In this document: in pieces, positions 54,538 to 63,632 of the stretch | How positions within the stretch are numbered: the first letter of the stretch is position 1 | How the letters are laid out: every line of letters starts with the position of its first letter | Source: Nocardia ninae NBRC 108245 | GTDB lineage: Bacteria > Actinomycetota > Actinomycetes > Mycobacteriales > Mycobacteriaceae | Assembly: GCF_007990755.1 (NCBI RefSeq) | Contig: NZ_BJXA01000004.1 | Location: forward strand, 124,001 to 188,000 | Length of the DNA stretch: 64,000 bases | Reading direction: 5' to 3' | Program-made: the position numbers and the translations under genes | Notes under the pieces: generated by a model | What the model was told of the DNA's origin: nothing | Database searches by the model: none | The model's input: only the letters and a program-made list of their open reading frames with translations

Positions 54538-54644
54538 GATCCGTCAAGATCGGGTCGCGGGTGGTCAACGTTGCGCTAAGCGACTGCTCCCTGGCGGTTC
54601 GGCGGCGTAAGTCTTGGTAGGCCCCGCAGATGGAGAAAGCGGGG
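54538..54644 (+). promoter_or_regulatory. leader of lysA copy 2, duplicate of copy 1 leader
   Basis: It repeats the 17-base element GATCCGTCAAGATCGGG (54538-54554), the GTCAA and TAAGC blocks, and the leader hairpin CCCCGC (54622-54627) / GCGGGG (54639-54644) in the same order and spacing as copy 1. Confidence 0.6.
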
Positions 54645-54664
54645 AGCGGATCAGGAGAGCACCC

Positions 54665-55939
54665 GTGACGCTAGTGGACTTCTTCTCGCCGATGCGGTCG
54701 GGAACTGCCGCGCACCTGGATTCCGCGGTATGGCCCAGCGACGCGAGGTATGACGACGAGGGTCGGATTGTGGTCGGTGGGGTCGCGCTGGTCGACATCG
54801 CCGAAACGTACGGCACCGCCGCTCGGGTGCTCGACGAGCGGGAAGTGCGACAGCGCTGCCGCGCGTATCGCAATACCTTCGCCGAGGACGAGATCGCTTA
54901 CGCCGCAACAGCGTTACTGCTGGGCGCGGTGGCCGACTGGGTCACCGGCGAGGGGCTGTCGGTGGTCGTGTGCTCGTCCGGCGAGCTGACCGCCGCGCTC
55001 ACGGCCGGGGTCGATCCGAAGCGAATCATCCTGCACGCCAACGGTGTATCACGCGAGACGCTGGAGACCGCGGTGGCGCGGCAGGTCGGCCGGATCGTGC
55101 TGAGTTCGCTCGCCGAGATCGATCTGCTCACCACCGTTCTCGCGGCCCGCCCGCAGCGGGTGCTGTTGCGCGTAGCTCCTGGTATCGACGGAGACGCTGC
55201 CCACGAGGCGGACCGACCAGGGTTTCCGCTCGGTGCGGCCACCACCGAGGCCGTGGCACGGGTGCTGGGCGCGCCGATGCTCGAGCTGATCGGCTTCCAC
55301 TGCCACCTCGGATCGCAGATCTACAACCCCGATCACTATGGCGAGGCGATCCGCCGGATGGTCGCCGAGATGGCGGTGGTCCGGCACGACCACGAGCGCA
55401 TGCTCACCGATCTCGATCTCGGCGGCGGGCACGCCATCGCCTACCGCAACGGTGACGCGGAGATGAACCTCGCCGAACTCGCCGCGATCATCGAGGATGC
55501 CCTCGACGCGGCGTGCGCCCGGCAGCATTTTCCGCGGCCGAGGGTCGTCCTCGAACCGGGGCGCGGGATCGTGGCGCGGGCCGGGGTGACGCTGTACCGG
55601 GTGTTGTCGGTCAAGCACAGCGACGGCGGGCATGTCTCCGTCGTCATCGACAGCGAGACACGCACGCGGGTAGGAACTTTCGCGGGGACAGTCGTGGCGA
55701 ATCGCCTGGTGACCGGTCCGCTGGTGAGCGCGACCGTCGCGGGGCGAGCGGGCGATGTCATCCTCGCCACCGAGGTGCGGCTGCCCGCCGACCTGCGGCC
55801 CGGTGAGTTGCTCGCGGTGCCGTGCACCGGTGCGTATCAGCATGGTTCGCCACGCACCCGCGTCATCGCCGTACGCGAGGGTCACTACGCACAACTCGTT
55901 CGCCGCGAACCGAGTCTGCTCGATCGTGACGCGAGCTGA
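54665..55939 (+). CDS. LysA paralogue lacking the catalytic lysine (probable pseudoenzyme)
   Basis: A 424-residue tandem paralogue of the preceding LysA. It keeps the fold: LDSAVWP, VCSSGEL, GFHCHLGSQI, DLGGGHAIAY, EPGRGIV. The PLP lysine is Thr82 (YAATAL against YAGKAL), the KxGVTDQKFGFPL loop is shortened, the GGMSDNPR region reads SETRTRV, the active-site cysteine motif (CEAGD) is deleted to RAGD, and the SSYNSVGRP tyrosine segment is missing. The frame is otherwise intact, has its own leader, and the GTG start at 54665 matches copy 1. It cannot work as a normal decarboxylase; a regulatory or binding role is possible. Confidence 0.85.
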   Translation: MTLVDFFSPMRSGTAAHLDSAVWPSDARYDDEGRIVVGGVALVDIAETYGTAARVLDEREVRQRCRAYRNTFAEDEIAYAATALLLGAVADWVTGEGLSVVVCSSGELTAALTAGVDPKRIILHANGVSRETLETAVARQVGRIVLSSLAEIDLLTTVLAARPQRVLLRVAPGIDGDAAHEADRPGFPLGAATTEAVARVLGAPMLELIGFHCHLGSQIYNPDHYGEAIRRMVAEMAVVRHDHERMLTDLDLGGGHAIAYRNGDAEMNLAELAAIIEDALDAACARQHFPRPRVVLEPGRGIVARAGVTLYRVLSVKHSDGGHVSVVIDSETRTRVGTFAGTVVANRLVTGPLVSATVAGRAGDVILATEVRLPADLRPGELLAVPCTGAYQHGSPRTRVIAVREGHYAQLVRREPSLLDRDAS

Positions 55940-56049
55940 CGGGGCTCGATCGCGGTACACACTGACGGACTCATTGCGGCGCGCTTGGTCTGCTGAACCC
56001 CGACGGGGAACTCAACTACACCCTCACGGTTCGAGCTGCGTCTGCTCAC

Positions 56050-56083
56050 GATTTCCCGCACACCACACTGTGCGCGGGAAATC
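56050..56083. terminator. bidirectional terminator between LysA paralogue and HerA-like gene
   Basis: GATTTCCCGCACAC (56050-56063) pairs with GTGCGCGGGAAATC (56070-56083), one mismatch, 6-nt loop, between convergent stops at 55939 and 56093. Confidence 0.8.
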
Positions 56084-56092
56084 GACTGGCTG

Positions 56093-57892
56093 TCAGCGCT
56101 TTCGGGTGCCGAAGATGCTGCGGCTGATCTCCCGGCCCGCAGCGGTGGCCGCCGAGCGCAGGAAGCTCTTGACCGCAGGGTTTTTCATGATGCGTTCGGC
56201 GGTGGAGTCCTCGTCGGTCTTCGACGCCCGACCGGGTGCCGGGGCGGATTCCGGGCTCTGGTCCGCCGCAGCGACTTTCGCGGCGAGCAGCTCGTAGGCC
56301 GATTCGCGGTCGATGGTCTGGCCGTACTTGCTGTGCAGCGAGCTGGACAGTGCGCGCGACTTGATCGCGTCGTCGCCGATGGTGTCCATGAGCGAGCGGG
56401 GCGGCTGAATCCTGGTCCATGCCACCGGGGTCGGTGCGCCCTTCTCCGAAAGCACCGTCACCACGGCCTCACCGGTGCCGAGCGAGGTGAGGGCCTTCTC
56501 CAAGTCGTAGGTGCTGGTCTTGGGATAGGTGCGCACCGTCTTCGACAGTGCCTTCTGATCGTCCGGGGTGAAGGCGCGCAGCGCGTGCTGGATGCGCGCA
56601 CCCAGTTGGGAGAGCACCTGATTCGGGATGTCGGTGGGCAGCTGGGTGCAGAAGAACACGCCGACGCCCTTGGAGCGGATCAGCTTGACGGTCTGCTCCA
56701 CCTGGTCCAGGAACGCCTTCGACGCGTCCGCGAACAACAGGTGCGCCTCGTCGAAGATGAAGACCAGCTTGGGCTTGTCCACGTCGCCCACCTCGGGCAG
56801 CGTCTGGAACAGATCCGCGAGCACCCACATCAGGAAGGTGGAGAACATCACCGGCCGCGCCGCCTGCGCGCCGAGCTCGAACAGCGTGATGACGCCCTGC
56901 CCGCCCGCGGTGCGCACCAGATCGCTCGGATCCAGTTCCGGCTCACCGAAGAACGTGTCGCCGCCGTCGGCCTCCAGATTGACCAGCGACCGCAGGATCA
57001 CGCCCGCGGTGGCTGCCGAGACCCCACCGATGCCCTTGAGATCCTCCTTGCCCTCCGCGCTGGTGAGATGCGTGATCACCGCGCGCAAGTCCTTGAGGTC
57101 CAGCAGCGCGAGACCGTTCTTGTCCGCCCAGTGGAAGATCAGCCCGAGCGTGGATTCCTGAGTCTCGTTGAGCCCCAGCACTTTACTGAGCAACACCGGG
57201 CCGAACGAGGTGATGGTGGCGCGAATGGGGACACCGATGCCGTTGGTGCCGAGCGAGACGAACTCGGTCGGGAAGCCCGTCGGCTTCCAGTCCTCGGCGC
57301 CGGTCTCGGCAGCGCGAGCACTCAACTTGTCGTTGGCCGCCCCCGGCTGTGACAGGCCCGACAGGTCGCCCTTGATGTCGGCGAGCACCACGGGAACCCC
57401 TGCGGCCGACAGCTGTTCGGCGATGCCCTGCAAAGTCTTCGTCTTGCCGGTGCCGGTCGCGCCTGCCACGAGGCCGTGCCGGTTCATGGTGCGCATCGGA
57501 ATGCGCACCCGCGCGGCCGGATCCACCTCGCCGTCGACCACCACGGTGCCGAGCTCCAGTGCCACCCCATCGAAGGCGTACCCGGCCGCGATCTCCTGTG
57601 CGGCCGCCGACCCCTTGCTGGCTGCGGTGTCCGCCTCGCCTGCCCCCGCAGCGTCCGCCTTCTGATCGGCTTTGCTCGCTGCTTCGGCGGCGGCAGCGGC
57701 AGTCTCGTCAGCCTTGGCCGCCGCGCTCTCCGCTTTGGCCTTCGTCTTGGCCTGCACGCCCTTCTCACCCGCCTCCTGCTCGGCAAGCTCACGCTCGGCG
57801 GCCTCCGCAGCCGCAGCCGCCTCCGCAGCAACCCGCGCCGCGTCCTCAGCAGCCTTACGCGCCGCAGCAGCTTTCTCCTGGGGGCTACTCAT
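56093..57892 (-). CDS. HerA-like helicase/ATPase (DUF853 family)
   Basis: A 599-residue protein. Residues 1-105 are a highly charged Ala/Glu/Lys coiled-coil (EKAAAARKAAEDAARVAAEAAAAAEAAEREL). The ATPase core has Walker A GATGTGKTKT near 140-149, LADIKGDLSG, Walker B LVFIFDEAHLLF, and the arginine/sensor region FFCTQLPTDIPNQVLSQLGARIQHALRAFTP. It is the DUF853 group of FtsK/HerA-type motor proteins, often linked to DNA transactions or cell-envelope functions. The N-terminal coiled coil is typical of mycobacterial homologues. It is divergent from orn, as in M. tuberculosis. Confidence 0.9.
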   Translation of the reverse strand: MSSPQEKAAAARKAAEDAARVAAEAAAAAEAAERELAEQEAGEKGVQAKTKAKAESAAAKADETAAAAAEAASKADQKADAAGAGEADTAASKGSAAAQEIAAGYAFDGVALELGTVVVDGEVDPAARVRIPMRTMNRHGLVAGATGTGKTKTLQGIAEQLSAAGVPVVLADIKGDLSGLSQPGAANDKLSARAAETGAEDWKPTGFPTEFVSLGTNGIGVPIRATITSFGPVLLSKVLGLNETQESTLGLIFHWADKNGLALLDLKDLRAVITHLTSAEGKEDLKGIGGVSAATAGVILRSLVNLEADGGDTFFGEPELDPSDLVRTAGGQGVITLFELGAQAARPVMFSTFLMWVLADLFQTLPEVGDVDKPKLVFIFDEAHLLFADASKAFLDQVEQTVKLIRSKGVGVFFCTQLPTDIPNQVLSQLGARIQHALRAFTPDDQKALSKTVRTYPKTSTYDLEKALTSLGTGEAVVTVLSEKGAPTPVAWTRIQPPRSLMDTIGDDAIKSRALSSSLHSKYGQTIDRESAYELLAAKVAAADQSPESAPAPGRASKTDEDSTAERIMKNPAVKSFLRSAATAAGREISRSIFGTRKR

Positions 57893-58099
57893 CGCACGTC
57901 CTCCGTCTGGTCTGACTCGAACTGCTAACGCAGTGTTTGCTGTCGTACCGAAAACGCCTGTGCCGATCTCGGGAAACTGTATCCCTGAGGGACCCTCCAG
58001 TGGTCTCGCCTCCCTGCGACGGCGCGGACTTCTCCCTCGAATGCGCCGTTCGCGCGCCGCCGCAGGCGCTGCAAAAACGACACAGCTAATGTTGCTGCC

Positions 58100-58750
58100 G
58101 TGTCAGATAAATACGTGGTGTGGATGGATTGCGAGATGACGGGCCTGCGCCTGGACAGCGACAAGCTGATCGAGGTGGCCGCGCTCGTGACCGATAGCGA
58201 CCTCAACATCCTCGGCGAGGGTGTGGACGTGGTGATCCACGCCGACGACGCGGCGCTGGCCGCCATGCCCGCGGTGGTCGTCGACATGCATGCGCGCTCC
58301 GGGCTGACCGAGGAGGTGCGCCGCTCCACGGTCACCATGGCCGAGGCCGAGCAGCAGGTGCTGGACTACATCCGCCAGTACGTGCCCACTCCGCGCACTG
58401 TGCCGCTGGCCGGTAACTCGATCGCTACCGACCGCGGCTTCATCGCCCGGGACATGCCCACGCTCGACGCCCACCTGCACTACCGGATGATCGACGTGAG
58501 CTCGATCAAGGAGTTGTGCCGCCGCTGGTACCCGCGCATCTACTTCGGTCAGCCGGAGAAGGGCCTGGCCCACCGCGCGCTGGCCGACATCAAGGAATCC
58601 ATCCGCGAGCTGGAGTACTACCGCCGGACCGCGTTCGTCGCACCCCCCGGACCGTCCACCACGGAGATCGCCGCGATCGCCGCCGAGATCGGCAACGCCG
58701 CGGGACCCGCCGAATCAGCCCAGGTCAACGCCTCGTCGGAAACCGATTAG
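58100..58750 (+). CDS. orn: oligoribonuclease
   Basis: A 216-residue DEDDh exoribonuclease: [24 protein letters not shown] (first Asp-Glu), [31 protein letters not shown] and [21 protein letters not shown] (His and last Asp). It degrades two- to five-nucleotide RNA and pGpG, linking it to c-di-GMP turnover and so to the GGDEF-EAL protein at 26.4 kb. GTG at 58100 as start. The tail beyond about 185 is longer than in E. coli Orn, as usual in actinobacteria. Confidence 0.96.
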   Translation: MSDKYVVWMDCEMTGLRLDSDKLIEVAALVTDSDLNILGEGVDVVIHADDAALAAMPAVVVDMHARSGLTEEVRRSTVTMAEAEQQVLDYIRQYVPTPRTVPLAGNSIATDRGFIARDMPTLDAHLHYRMIDVSSIKELCRRWYPRIYFGQPEKGLAHRALADIKESIRELEYYRRTAFVAPPGPSTTEIAAIAAEIGNAAGPAESAQVNASSETD

Positions 58751-58804
58751 GGAGACGAAGGGGTGACACGCTAATATCGACGGCGCCGGTGTTCATCCGG
58801 TGAT

Positions 58805-58878
58805 GGTGACCGTAGTTCAGTTGGTAGAGCACCAGGTTGTGATCCTGGCTGTCGCGGGTTCGAGTCCCGTCGGTCACC
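58805..58878 (+). tRNA. tRNA-His, anticodon GTG
   Basis: Acceptor stem GTGACCG / CGGTCAC with the extra G at -1 characteristic of tRNA-His, D stem GTTC/GAGC region, anticodon loop TTGTGAT, T arm GCGGG-TTCGAGT-CCCGT. CCA is not encoded. It follows orn, as in mycobacteria. Confidence 0.93.
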
Positions 58879-58883
58879 CTGAG

Positions 58884-58927
58884 AGGCCCGGGCTGGAGAG
58901 AAATCTCCAGCCCGGGCCTTTTCTTTT
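58884..58927 (+). terminator. strong terminator after tRNA-His
   Basis: AGGCCCGGGCTGGAGA (58884-58899) and TCTCCAGCCCGGGCCT (58904-58919) form a perfect 16-bp stem with a GAAA loop, followed by TTTTCTTTT. This is one of the few canonical intrinsic terminators in the window. Confidence 0.95.
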
Positions 58928-59026
58928 GCCCGGCCCCGCCCCGCACGCCTGCTGACGAGTTGCACACCGACACGCGTGCAGATGTCACAACGTGTGCGAC
59001 TACGGAGATGGGACCCGCAAACGACG

Positions 59027-59058
59027 AACGGGCCACCAGCTACTGCTGATGGCCCGTT
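59027..59058 (-). terminator. terminator after the L,D-transpeptidase gene
   Basis: AACGGGCCACCAG (59027-59039) pairs with CTGATGGCCCGTT (59046-59058), one mismatch, 11 nt beyond the minus-strand stop at 59070. Confidence 0.7.
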
Positions 59059-59069
59059 GACGTCGCCGC

Positions 59070-60284
59070 TCAACGCGGGTCGGCGTTGCCCGCCTTCCAC
59101 ACCGGCCAGGGGATGTTCCAGTCCCCCAAACCGTCTACGCCGGACAACGTTCCGCCGACGGTGTTCTTGATGATGGTGATGTCACCACGCTTGGCGTTCT
59201 GATACACCCACTGCGCGTTCGCCGGGCTCAGGTTCAGACACCCATGGCTGGTGTTGCTGTAACCCTGCTGCCCGACCGACCACGGCGCCGAGTGGAAGAA
59301 GATGCCGCTGTAGGAGATTCGCGTCGCGAAGTCGACCGGCGTCTTGTACCCGTCCGGCGAGTTCACCGCCACACCGTAGGTCGAGGAATCCATGATGATT
59401 TTCTCGTGCCGGTCGCTGACGATATAGATGCCGTTGTCGGTGGGCGTGCTGTTCTTCCCCATCGAGGTCGGCATGGTCCGGACGACCTCACCGTTCTTCT
59501 CGACCACCACCTGCTTGGTGTTGTCGTCCGCGGTGAAGATCACCGCATCACCGATGGTGAAGTACGAGTGGATGTTGTCCTGGCCGTACAGACCGTCACC
59601 CAGATCACGGCCATACACGTTCACGTCGATGGTGACCTTCGTCCCCGGCGCCCAGAAATTCTCCGGACGCCACCGGACCTCGCGATTATTCACCCAGTAG
59701 AACGCGCCCTCCACCGGCGGCTCGGTAGTGATTTTGATCGCATCCTGGGCGGCCTTGCGATCCGGAATCGTCTCGTCGAACTGGATCGCCACCGGCTGGC
59801 CGACGCCGACCACCTCGCCCTCGCCGGGCAGCAGATACGGCTTGGTCTGGCTGTCCGGGGAGCTGGTGGTGAAACTGAGCGTGGTGGAGCTGGCGCCGCC
59901 GAGGCCGATCGCGTCCGCCTTCAGGCGGTAGACCTTGCCGTAACCGAGCACCTCGGTGGTCTCCCAGGACCGGCCATCCGCGGCCAGCCTGCCGTTCACC
60001 GGCTTACCCTGCGCATTCGCCAACGTCACGTTGGTGAGTTTCCCGTCCTCGACCTGGAAGGCCAGCGGTACACCCGGCGAGACCCCCATCTCGCCGTCCT
60101 TGATCGGCGACAACAGCTTCGGCTTGATCAGCTCGACCAGCGGGTTCCGGTCGATGGCGATCGACGACGAGTCCGCCGAGTCCGACGAAGAGCACCCCGA
60201 TAACACCGACGCGGCCACCGCGAATGCGACGAGAGGTGCGGTGATATGTCGTATCCACCGACGCCGACCATGACCAACGCTCAT
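59070..60284 (-). CDS. L,D-transpeptidase lipoprotein (YkuD family)
   Basis: A 404-residue exported enzyme with a lipoprotein signal ([18 protein letters not shown], Cys near 31). Two immunoglobulin-like domains (about 45-260) precede the YkuD catalytic domain, whose motif [23 protein letters not shown] holds the catalytic histidine and cysteine (SHGCxN). It makes 3-3 cross-links in peptidoglycan, resists most beta-lactams except carbapenems, and resembles the mycobacterial Ldt enzymes. ATG at 60284. Confidence 0.94.
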   Translation of the reverse strand: MSVGHGRRRWIRHITAPLVAFAVAASVLSGCSSSDSADSSSIAIDRNPLVELIKPKLLSPIKDGEMGVSPGVPLAFQVEDGKLTNVTLANAQGKPVNGRLAADGRSWETTEVLGYGKVYRLKADAIGLGGASSTTLSFTTSSPDSQTKPYLLPGEGEVVGVGQPVAIQFDETIPDRKAAQDAIKITTEPPVEGAFYWVNNREVRWRPENFWAPGTKVTIDVNVYGRDLGDGLYGQDNIHSYFTIGDAVIFTADDNTKQVVVEKNGEVVRTMPTSMGKNSTPTDNGIYIVSDRHEKIIMDSSTYGVAVNSPDGYKTPVDFATRISYSGIFFHSAPWSVGQQGYSNTSHGCLNLSPANAQWVYQNAKRGDITIIKNTVGGTLSGVDGLGDWNIPWPVWKAGNADPR

Positions 60285-60589
60285 TCCAACCCCGTTTCAA
60301 GTCTCGGTGCATCAGAAGCACACCGATGGCTTCGGATCCCAACCGCCTACAGCTCAACCCGCCGTGCCTGCGGAGCGGTCGAGACCACGTTCGGTCATTC
60401 TGCCAGTCCGAGACGCTCGCACCAACGCGAATCCCGCGCCGACACAGACGTGTTACACCGGATAGATCCGAACTGTCCGGTTCGGTGTTAACACCCGCGA
60501 CCGAACCGTCATCACCCCCGCTCAGGAGGCGATTTCACATCTGCCGCCTCGGCCTGTTAAGGTTTGTCCCGCACCGGAACACGGAGCAA
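60285..60589. other. intergenic region before tRNA-Lys
   Basis: No gene is seen. It should hold the promoters of the divergent L,D-transpeptidase gene and tRNA-Lys. A 12-bp perfect palindrome GGTGTTAACACC lies at 60484-60495 and might be a regulator site. Confidence 0.5.
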
Positions 60590-60662
<73 letters not shown>

Positions 60663-60696
60663 CAATTTTGGTACTCCTGGACACCTTCCTCGTATC

Positions 60697-60722
60697 GCGT
60701 GTTCTAGCACGCTAGAACACGC
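60697..60722. promoter_or_regulatory. perfect 12-bp-arm palindrome near the element end
   Basis: GCGTGTTCTAGC (60697-60708) and GCTAGAACACGC (60711-60722) are perfect inverted repeats with a two-base centre, 35 nt after tRNA-Lys and 134 nt before the AbrB-like gene. Candidates are an operator for that gene, an integrase arm site, or the tRNA terminator. Confidence 0.6.
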
Positions 60723-60855
60723 TGCGGAGACGCCGGATATCGCTGGCCTCTTCCCCTTTGCCTTACCCACATCAGGCACGACACCCGATCCCGCCGATGC
60801 AGCACCGGACTCGGGCATCCCGACGGAGCGGTTGCGGGGCGGGCGCCTGGACCCG

Positions 60856-61227
60856 ATGCAGCCGACCTCGCTGGACCGGACTCGTGTCGTCTACGGCTCC
60901 GTGCTGGTCAACCACGCCGGACGCCTGGCCGAGCGCGCGGTACTCGGCTCACTCGACTGGAACCCGGGCACCCCGGTCCGGATCCGGCCCGCCGCGCCCG
61001 GTGTACTGCTGGTCACCGACGGCGAGCCCGGCGGACACACGATCGCACGCAACGGCCAACTCTCCATCCCCGCCGACATCCGCAAGGCGATCCGCCTGCG
61101 CAAAGGCGACCGCGTGCTGCTGGCCGCCCATCCCGACCAGCGGCGGCTGATCATCATCTGTCAGGTCGCGCTCGCGGACCTGGTCACCGAGATCCGCGAC
61201 CGTATCGACGGCGGTGAGCAGCCATGA
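60856..61227 (+). CDS. AbrB/SpoVT-fold DNA-binding protein
   Basis: A 123-residue protein. Residues 60-105 carry the swapped-hairpin motif: HTIARNGQLSIPADIRKAIRLRKGDRVLLAAHP, matching AbrB/MazE/SpoVT-type domains; the N-terminal 55 residues (VVYGSVLVNHAGRLAERAVLGSLDWNPG) are not recognised. The end overlaps the integrase start by four bases (ATGA), so the two are coupled. It may regulate integration and excision, taking the place of an excisionase. The start is uncertain; the frame is open upstream to the tRNA. Confidence 0.75.
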   Translation: MQPTSLDRTRVVYGSVLVNHAGRLAERAVLGSLDWNPGTPVRIRPAAPGVLLVTDGEPGGHTIARNGQLSIPADIRKAIRLRKGDRVLLAAHPDQRRLIIICQVALADLVTEIRDRIDGGEQP

Positions 61228-62249
61228 CAACCGCGACCCCCGCGATCACCTCCGCCGAACTCGACGCCGCACGCACCCTACTGGCCCGGATGGGCATCAC
61301 CGCCGCCGATCTGCTCGACATCCGCCCACCCGCACCGACATTCGCCGATTACATCCCTCTCGTACGCGAGCGGGCGACCTCGGAAAGCACCCTGCGCACC
61401 TACAACACCCACTGGAAATACCTCGAACGGGAATGGGGCTCCCGCCGAATCGACGAACCCACCGCCGCGGAAATCACCGAGATGCGCGACACCGCTCGAC
61501 GCAACGCCAAACAGGACCGTAACGCCCGCGACGGCCGCGGCGCCGCCGAGGCCATGATCAGCGCGTTGCGGTTCCTCTACAAACACGCCGAGAACGACGG
61601 ACTTCTCCGGCCGGGCGACAACCCGGCCAAACGAGTCGCCAAACCGCGTCGCATCCCGTCCACCAGGCGTGGCCTCCCGCTCGAGCAGCTCACCGAGATC
61701 GCGCGGGTCGCCGCGACCACCGGCAACGACCCGGACCTGGACACGCTGCTGCTGCGCTTGCACGCCGAGACCGCGTGCCGCCGTGGCGGGGCCCTGGGCT
61801 TACGCCTCGACGACCTCGACCCCCAGCAATGCCTGATCTACCTCGTCGAGAAAGGCAAAATCCCTCGCTGGCAACCGATCTCGCCCACTCTGATGGCGAA
61901 CCTGCTCCATCACGCCCGCGAGCGCGGCGTGCAACCCGGTGAACAACTGCTGCGCTACCGCAACGGCAAACCGATCACCCGCCGCCGCTACGACGGACTG
62001 TGGACCCGAATCGGGCTCGAATTGCCGTGGGTCGAAAAACAGCAGATCAGCACCCACTGGCTGCGGCACACGACCCTGAAGTGGGTGGAACGCAACTTCG
62101 GCTTCGCCGTGGCCCGCGCCTACGCCGGGCACGCCGAAGGAAAATCCGAGGGCTCGACCGTCATCTACACCCGCGCCAGCCTCGAGGAAGTCGCGTTGGC
62201 ATTGGCCACATTGACCGGCGAGCCCCATCCACTCGCCGCAGCGGCGTGA
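61224..62249 (+). CDS. int: tyrosine site-specific integrase
   Basis: A 341-residue tyrosine recombinase. The N-terminal core-binding SAM-like domain is at about 40-135 (FADYIPLVRERATSESTLRTYNTHWKYLEREWG). The catalytic domain has Arg186 in ETACRRGGALGL, a beta-hairpin lysine in VEKGKIPRWQPI, His278-x-x-Arg281 in THWLRHTT, His303 in YAGHAEGK and Tyr315 in VIYTRA, so the set is complete. It lacks a long arm-binding domain. It should integrate the element into tRNA-Lys. Confidence 0.93.
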   Translation: MTTATPAITSAELDAARTLLARMGITAADLLDIRPPAPTFADYIPLVRERATSESTLRTYNTHWKYLEREWGSRRIDEPTAAEITEMRDTARRNAKQDRNARDGRGAAEAMISALRFLYKHAENDGLLRPGDNPAKRVAKPRRIPSTRRGLPLEQLTEIARVAATTGNDPDLDTLLLRLHAETACRRGGALGLRLDDLDPQQCLIYLVEKGKIPRWQPISPTLMANLLHHARERGVQPGEQLLRYRNGKPITRRRYDGLWTRIGLELPWVEKQQISTHWLRHTTLKWVERNFGFAVARAYAGHAEGKSEGSTVIYTRASLEEVALALATLTGEPHPLAAAA

Positions 62250-62272
62250 ACCGGCCGGATGGAGACACCACT

Positions 62273-63316
62273 ATGACCATCGAAGCGACCTGTCCTACGA
62301 CACGCCCCAGCAGTGAAGGCGCGGTGACACCGCTTTCCGAAGGTTTCAACCCGCTAGAGGAGGTGCCCGACGATGCCATGCTCCGAACAGCCCTCAAAAG
62401 CTGCTCGACCAAGAAGGACATGATGCAGCTCGTGTGCGAGCTGTTTGGAGACCCGAAGACCGACGACGTGCGCTCGGTGCTGGCGCGCTGCGGAGCACAG
62501 GTCTCGCGTCAGCACGCATCAAACGTGGTCAACGATTGGCGGCGAACGCACCACCGCCGGCCTCGGCCTGCCGACCCGGATCGGCACGCTACTGCCGGAG
62601 TCGCCGACGCCCTGCCCGCGTCGCCTGACGGCGTCGGTCTCGCGGATAGGGAGGACACGGTCACTGAGGTGACGACACTCGAGCTCGAACAGCAACCGGT
62701 GGACGCGTCAATTACAAAGTCTCGTACAAATGACGAGATCGACCCGTCGCCTGTCGATGTACTCATGCCGGAGCACCGCCGGGTCGACGCGTCACCCTTC
62801 AACGAGTTGACGGTTGATAGCGTCAAAGACGACGAATCCGGTCTCGACGCTCGAGCAGCTGAAGCGCCGCGGACGTCGTCTCGCCCGGTCAGGATCTGGC
62901 CCGTGCTGCTGATCGCGCTGCCCGCAGCGTTGGCGGTGTGGTCCGGTTGGGTCGGTCTGGGTGAGCTGACCGGGTTCGGTATCATCCATCCTTTGCCGGG
63001 CATCTGGGATTCCGGCCGCCTCAACACCGCGATCACGCTGCCGATCGGCGTCGAAGCGTACGCGTCCTACGCCTTGTATGTCTGGTTGTCGGGTCGCGTC
63101 CGGACCGCGAAGACCGTCAACTACGCCAAGTGGTCGGCCATCGGCAGCCTGACGCTAGGCGCTGTCGGGCAGATCGCCTACCACCTGTTGCAAGCCGCGG
63201 AAACCCGGATCGCACCGTGGCCGATCACGACAATGGTCGCGTGCCTGCCGGTTGTCGTGCTCGGAATGGGTGCTGCGCTCACGCACATGCTCCTGCGCGA
63301 GACCGACGCAGATTGA
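62273..63316 (+). CDS. DUF2637-like membrane protein of mobile elements
   Basis: A 347-residue protein. The N-terminal part (30-90) has a possible helix-turn-helix-like stretch (LRTALKSCSTKKDMMQLVCELFGDPKTDDVRSVLARCG), then a long polar linker, then four membrane helices (WPVLLIALPAALAVWSGWVGL, TAITLPIGVEAYASYALYVWL, KWSAIGSLTLGAVGQIAYHLL, PITTMVACLPVVVLGMGAALTHML). The membrane part resembles DUF2637, frequent in actinobacterial integrative elements. ATG at 62273 has GGAG upstream, 24 nt after int. Function unknown; a DNA-linked membrane protein could act in transfer. Confidence 0.72.
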   Translation: MTIEATCPTTRPSSEGAVTPLSEGFNPLEEVPDDAMLRTALKSCSTKKDMMQLVCELFGDPKTDDVRSVLARCGAQVSRQHASNVVNDWRRTHHRRPRPADPDRHATAGVADALPASPDGVGLADREDTVTEVTTLELEQQPVDASITKSRTNDEIDPSPVDVLMPEHRRVDASPFNELTVDSVKDDESGLDARAAEAPRTSSRPVRIWPVLLIALPAALAVWSGWVGLGELTGFGIIHPLPGIWDSGRLNTAITLPIGVEAYASYALYVWLSGRVRTAKTVNYAKWSAIGSLTLGAVGQIAYHLLQAAETRIAPWPITTMVACLPVVVLGMGAALTHMLLRETDAD

Positions 63317-63323
63317 GGTAGAC

Positions 63324-63474
63324 GAGAGGCCGGTCTTCGCGGGTCGGCGGGCCTTCTCAGTCTGCCTTGGCGGCGGGGGGTGTCAAGCCGCGAAAAGCGT
63401 GCGGCTTGACACCCCTTTTCCGCCGCCAAGGCGGACTGAACGGCCAGCCCGCCGACCCGCAAACCCGGCCCTCT
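63324..63474. repeat. long nested inverted repeat (about 150-nt hairpin)
   Basis: Three nested stems share one centre. Inner: GGGGTGTCAAGCCGC (63377-63391) with 63401-63415, 15 bp perfect, 9-nt loop. Middle: 63357-63376 with 63420-63439, 19 of 20 matching. Outer: GCGGGTCGGCGGGC (63339-63352) with 63447-63460, 14 bp perfect. It begins 8 nt after the stop of the membrane-protein gene. It is far longer than a terminator and could be a replication or transfer origin, a structured RNA or a recombination site. Confidence 0.9.
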
Positions 63475-63632
63475 GTTTGGAGAAGGCGCGTTTCTCGGCG
63501 GCGGGAATTTCCATTCACCCTGTCCCGTCCGAGATTTCCGAGATCCCAGTGTTCCTGGGAGGTGTTTGCCATCCGTGCTAATTCAGACTCCGATCAGCAT
63601 CGCCCCGCAGCAATTCACGGCGGGAAAAGGTC

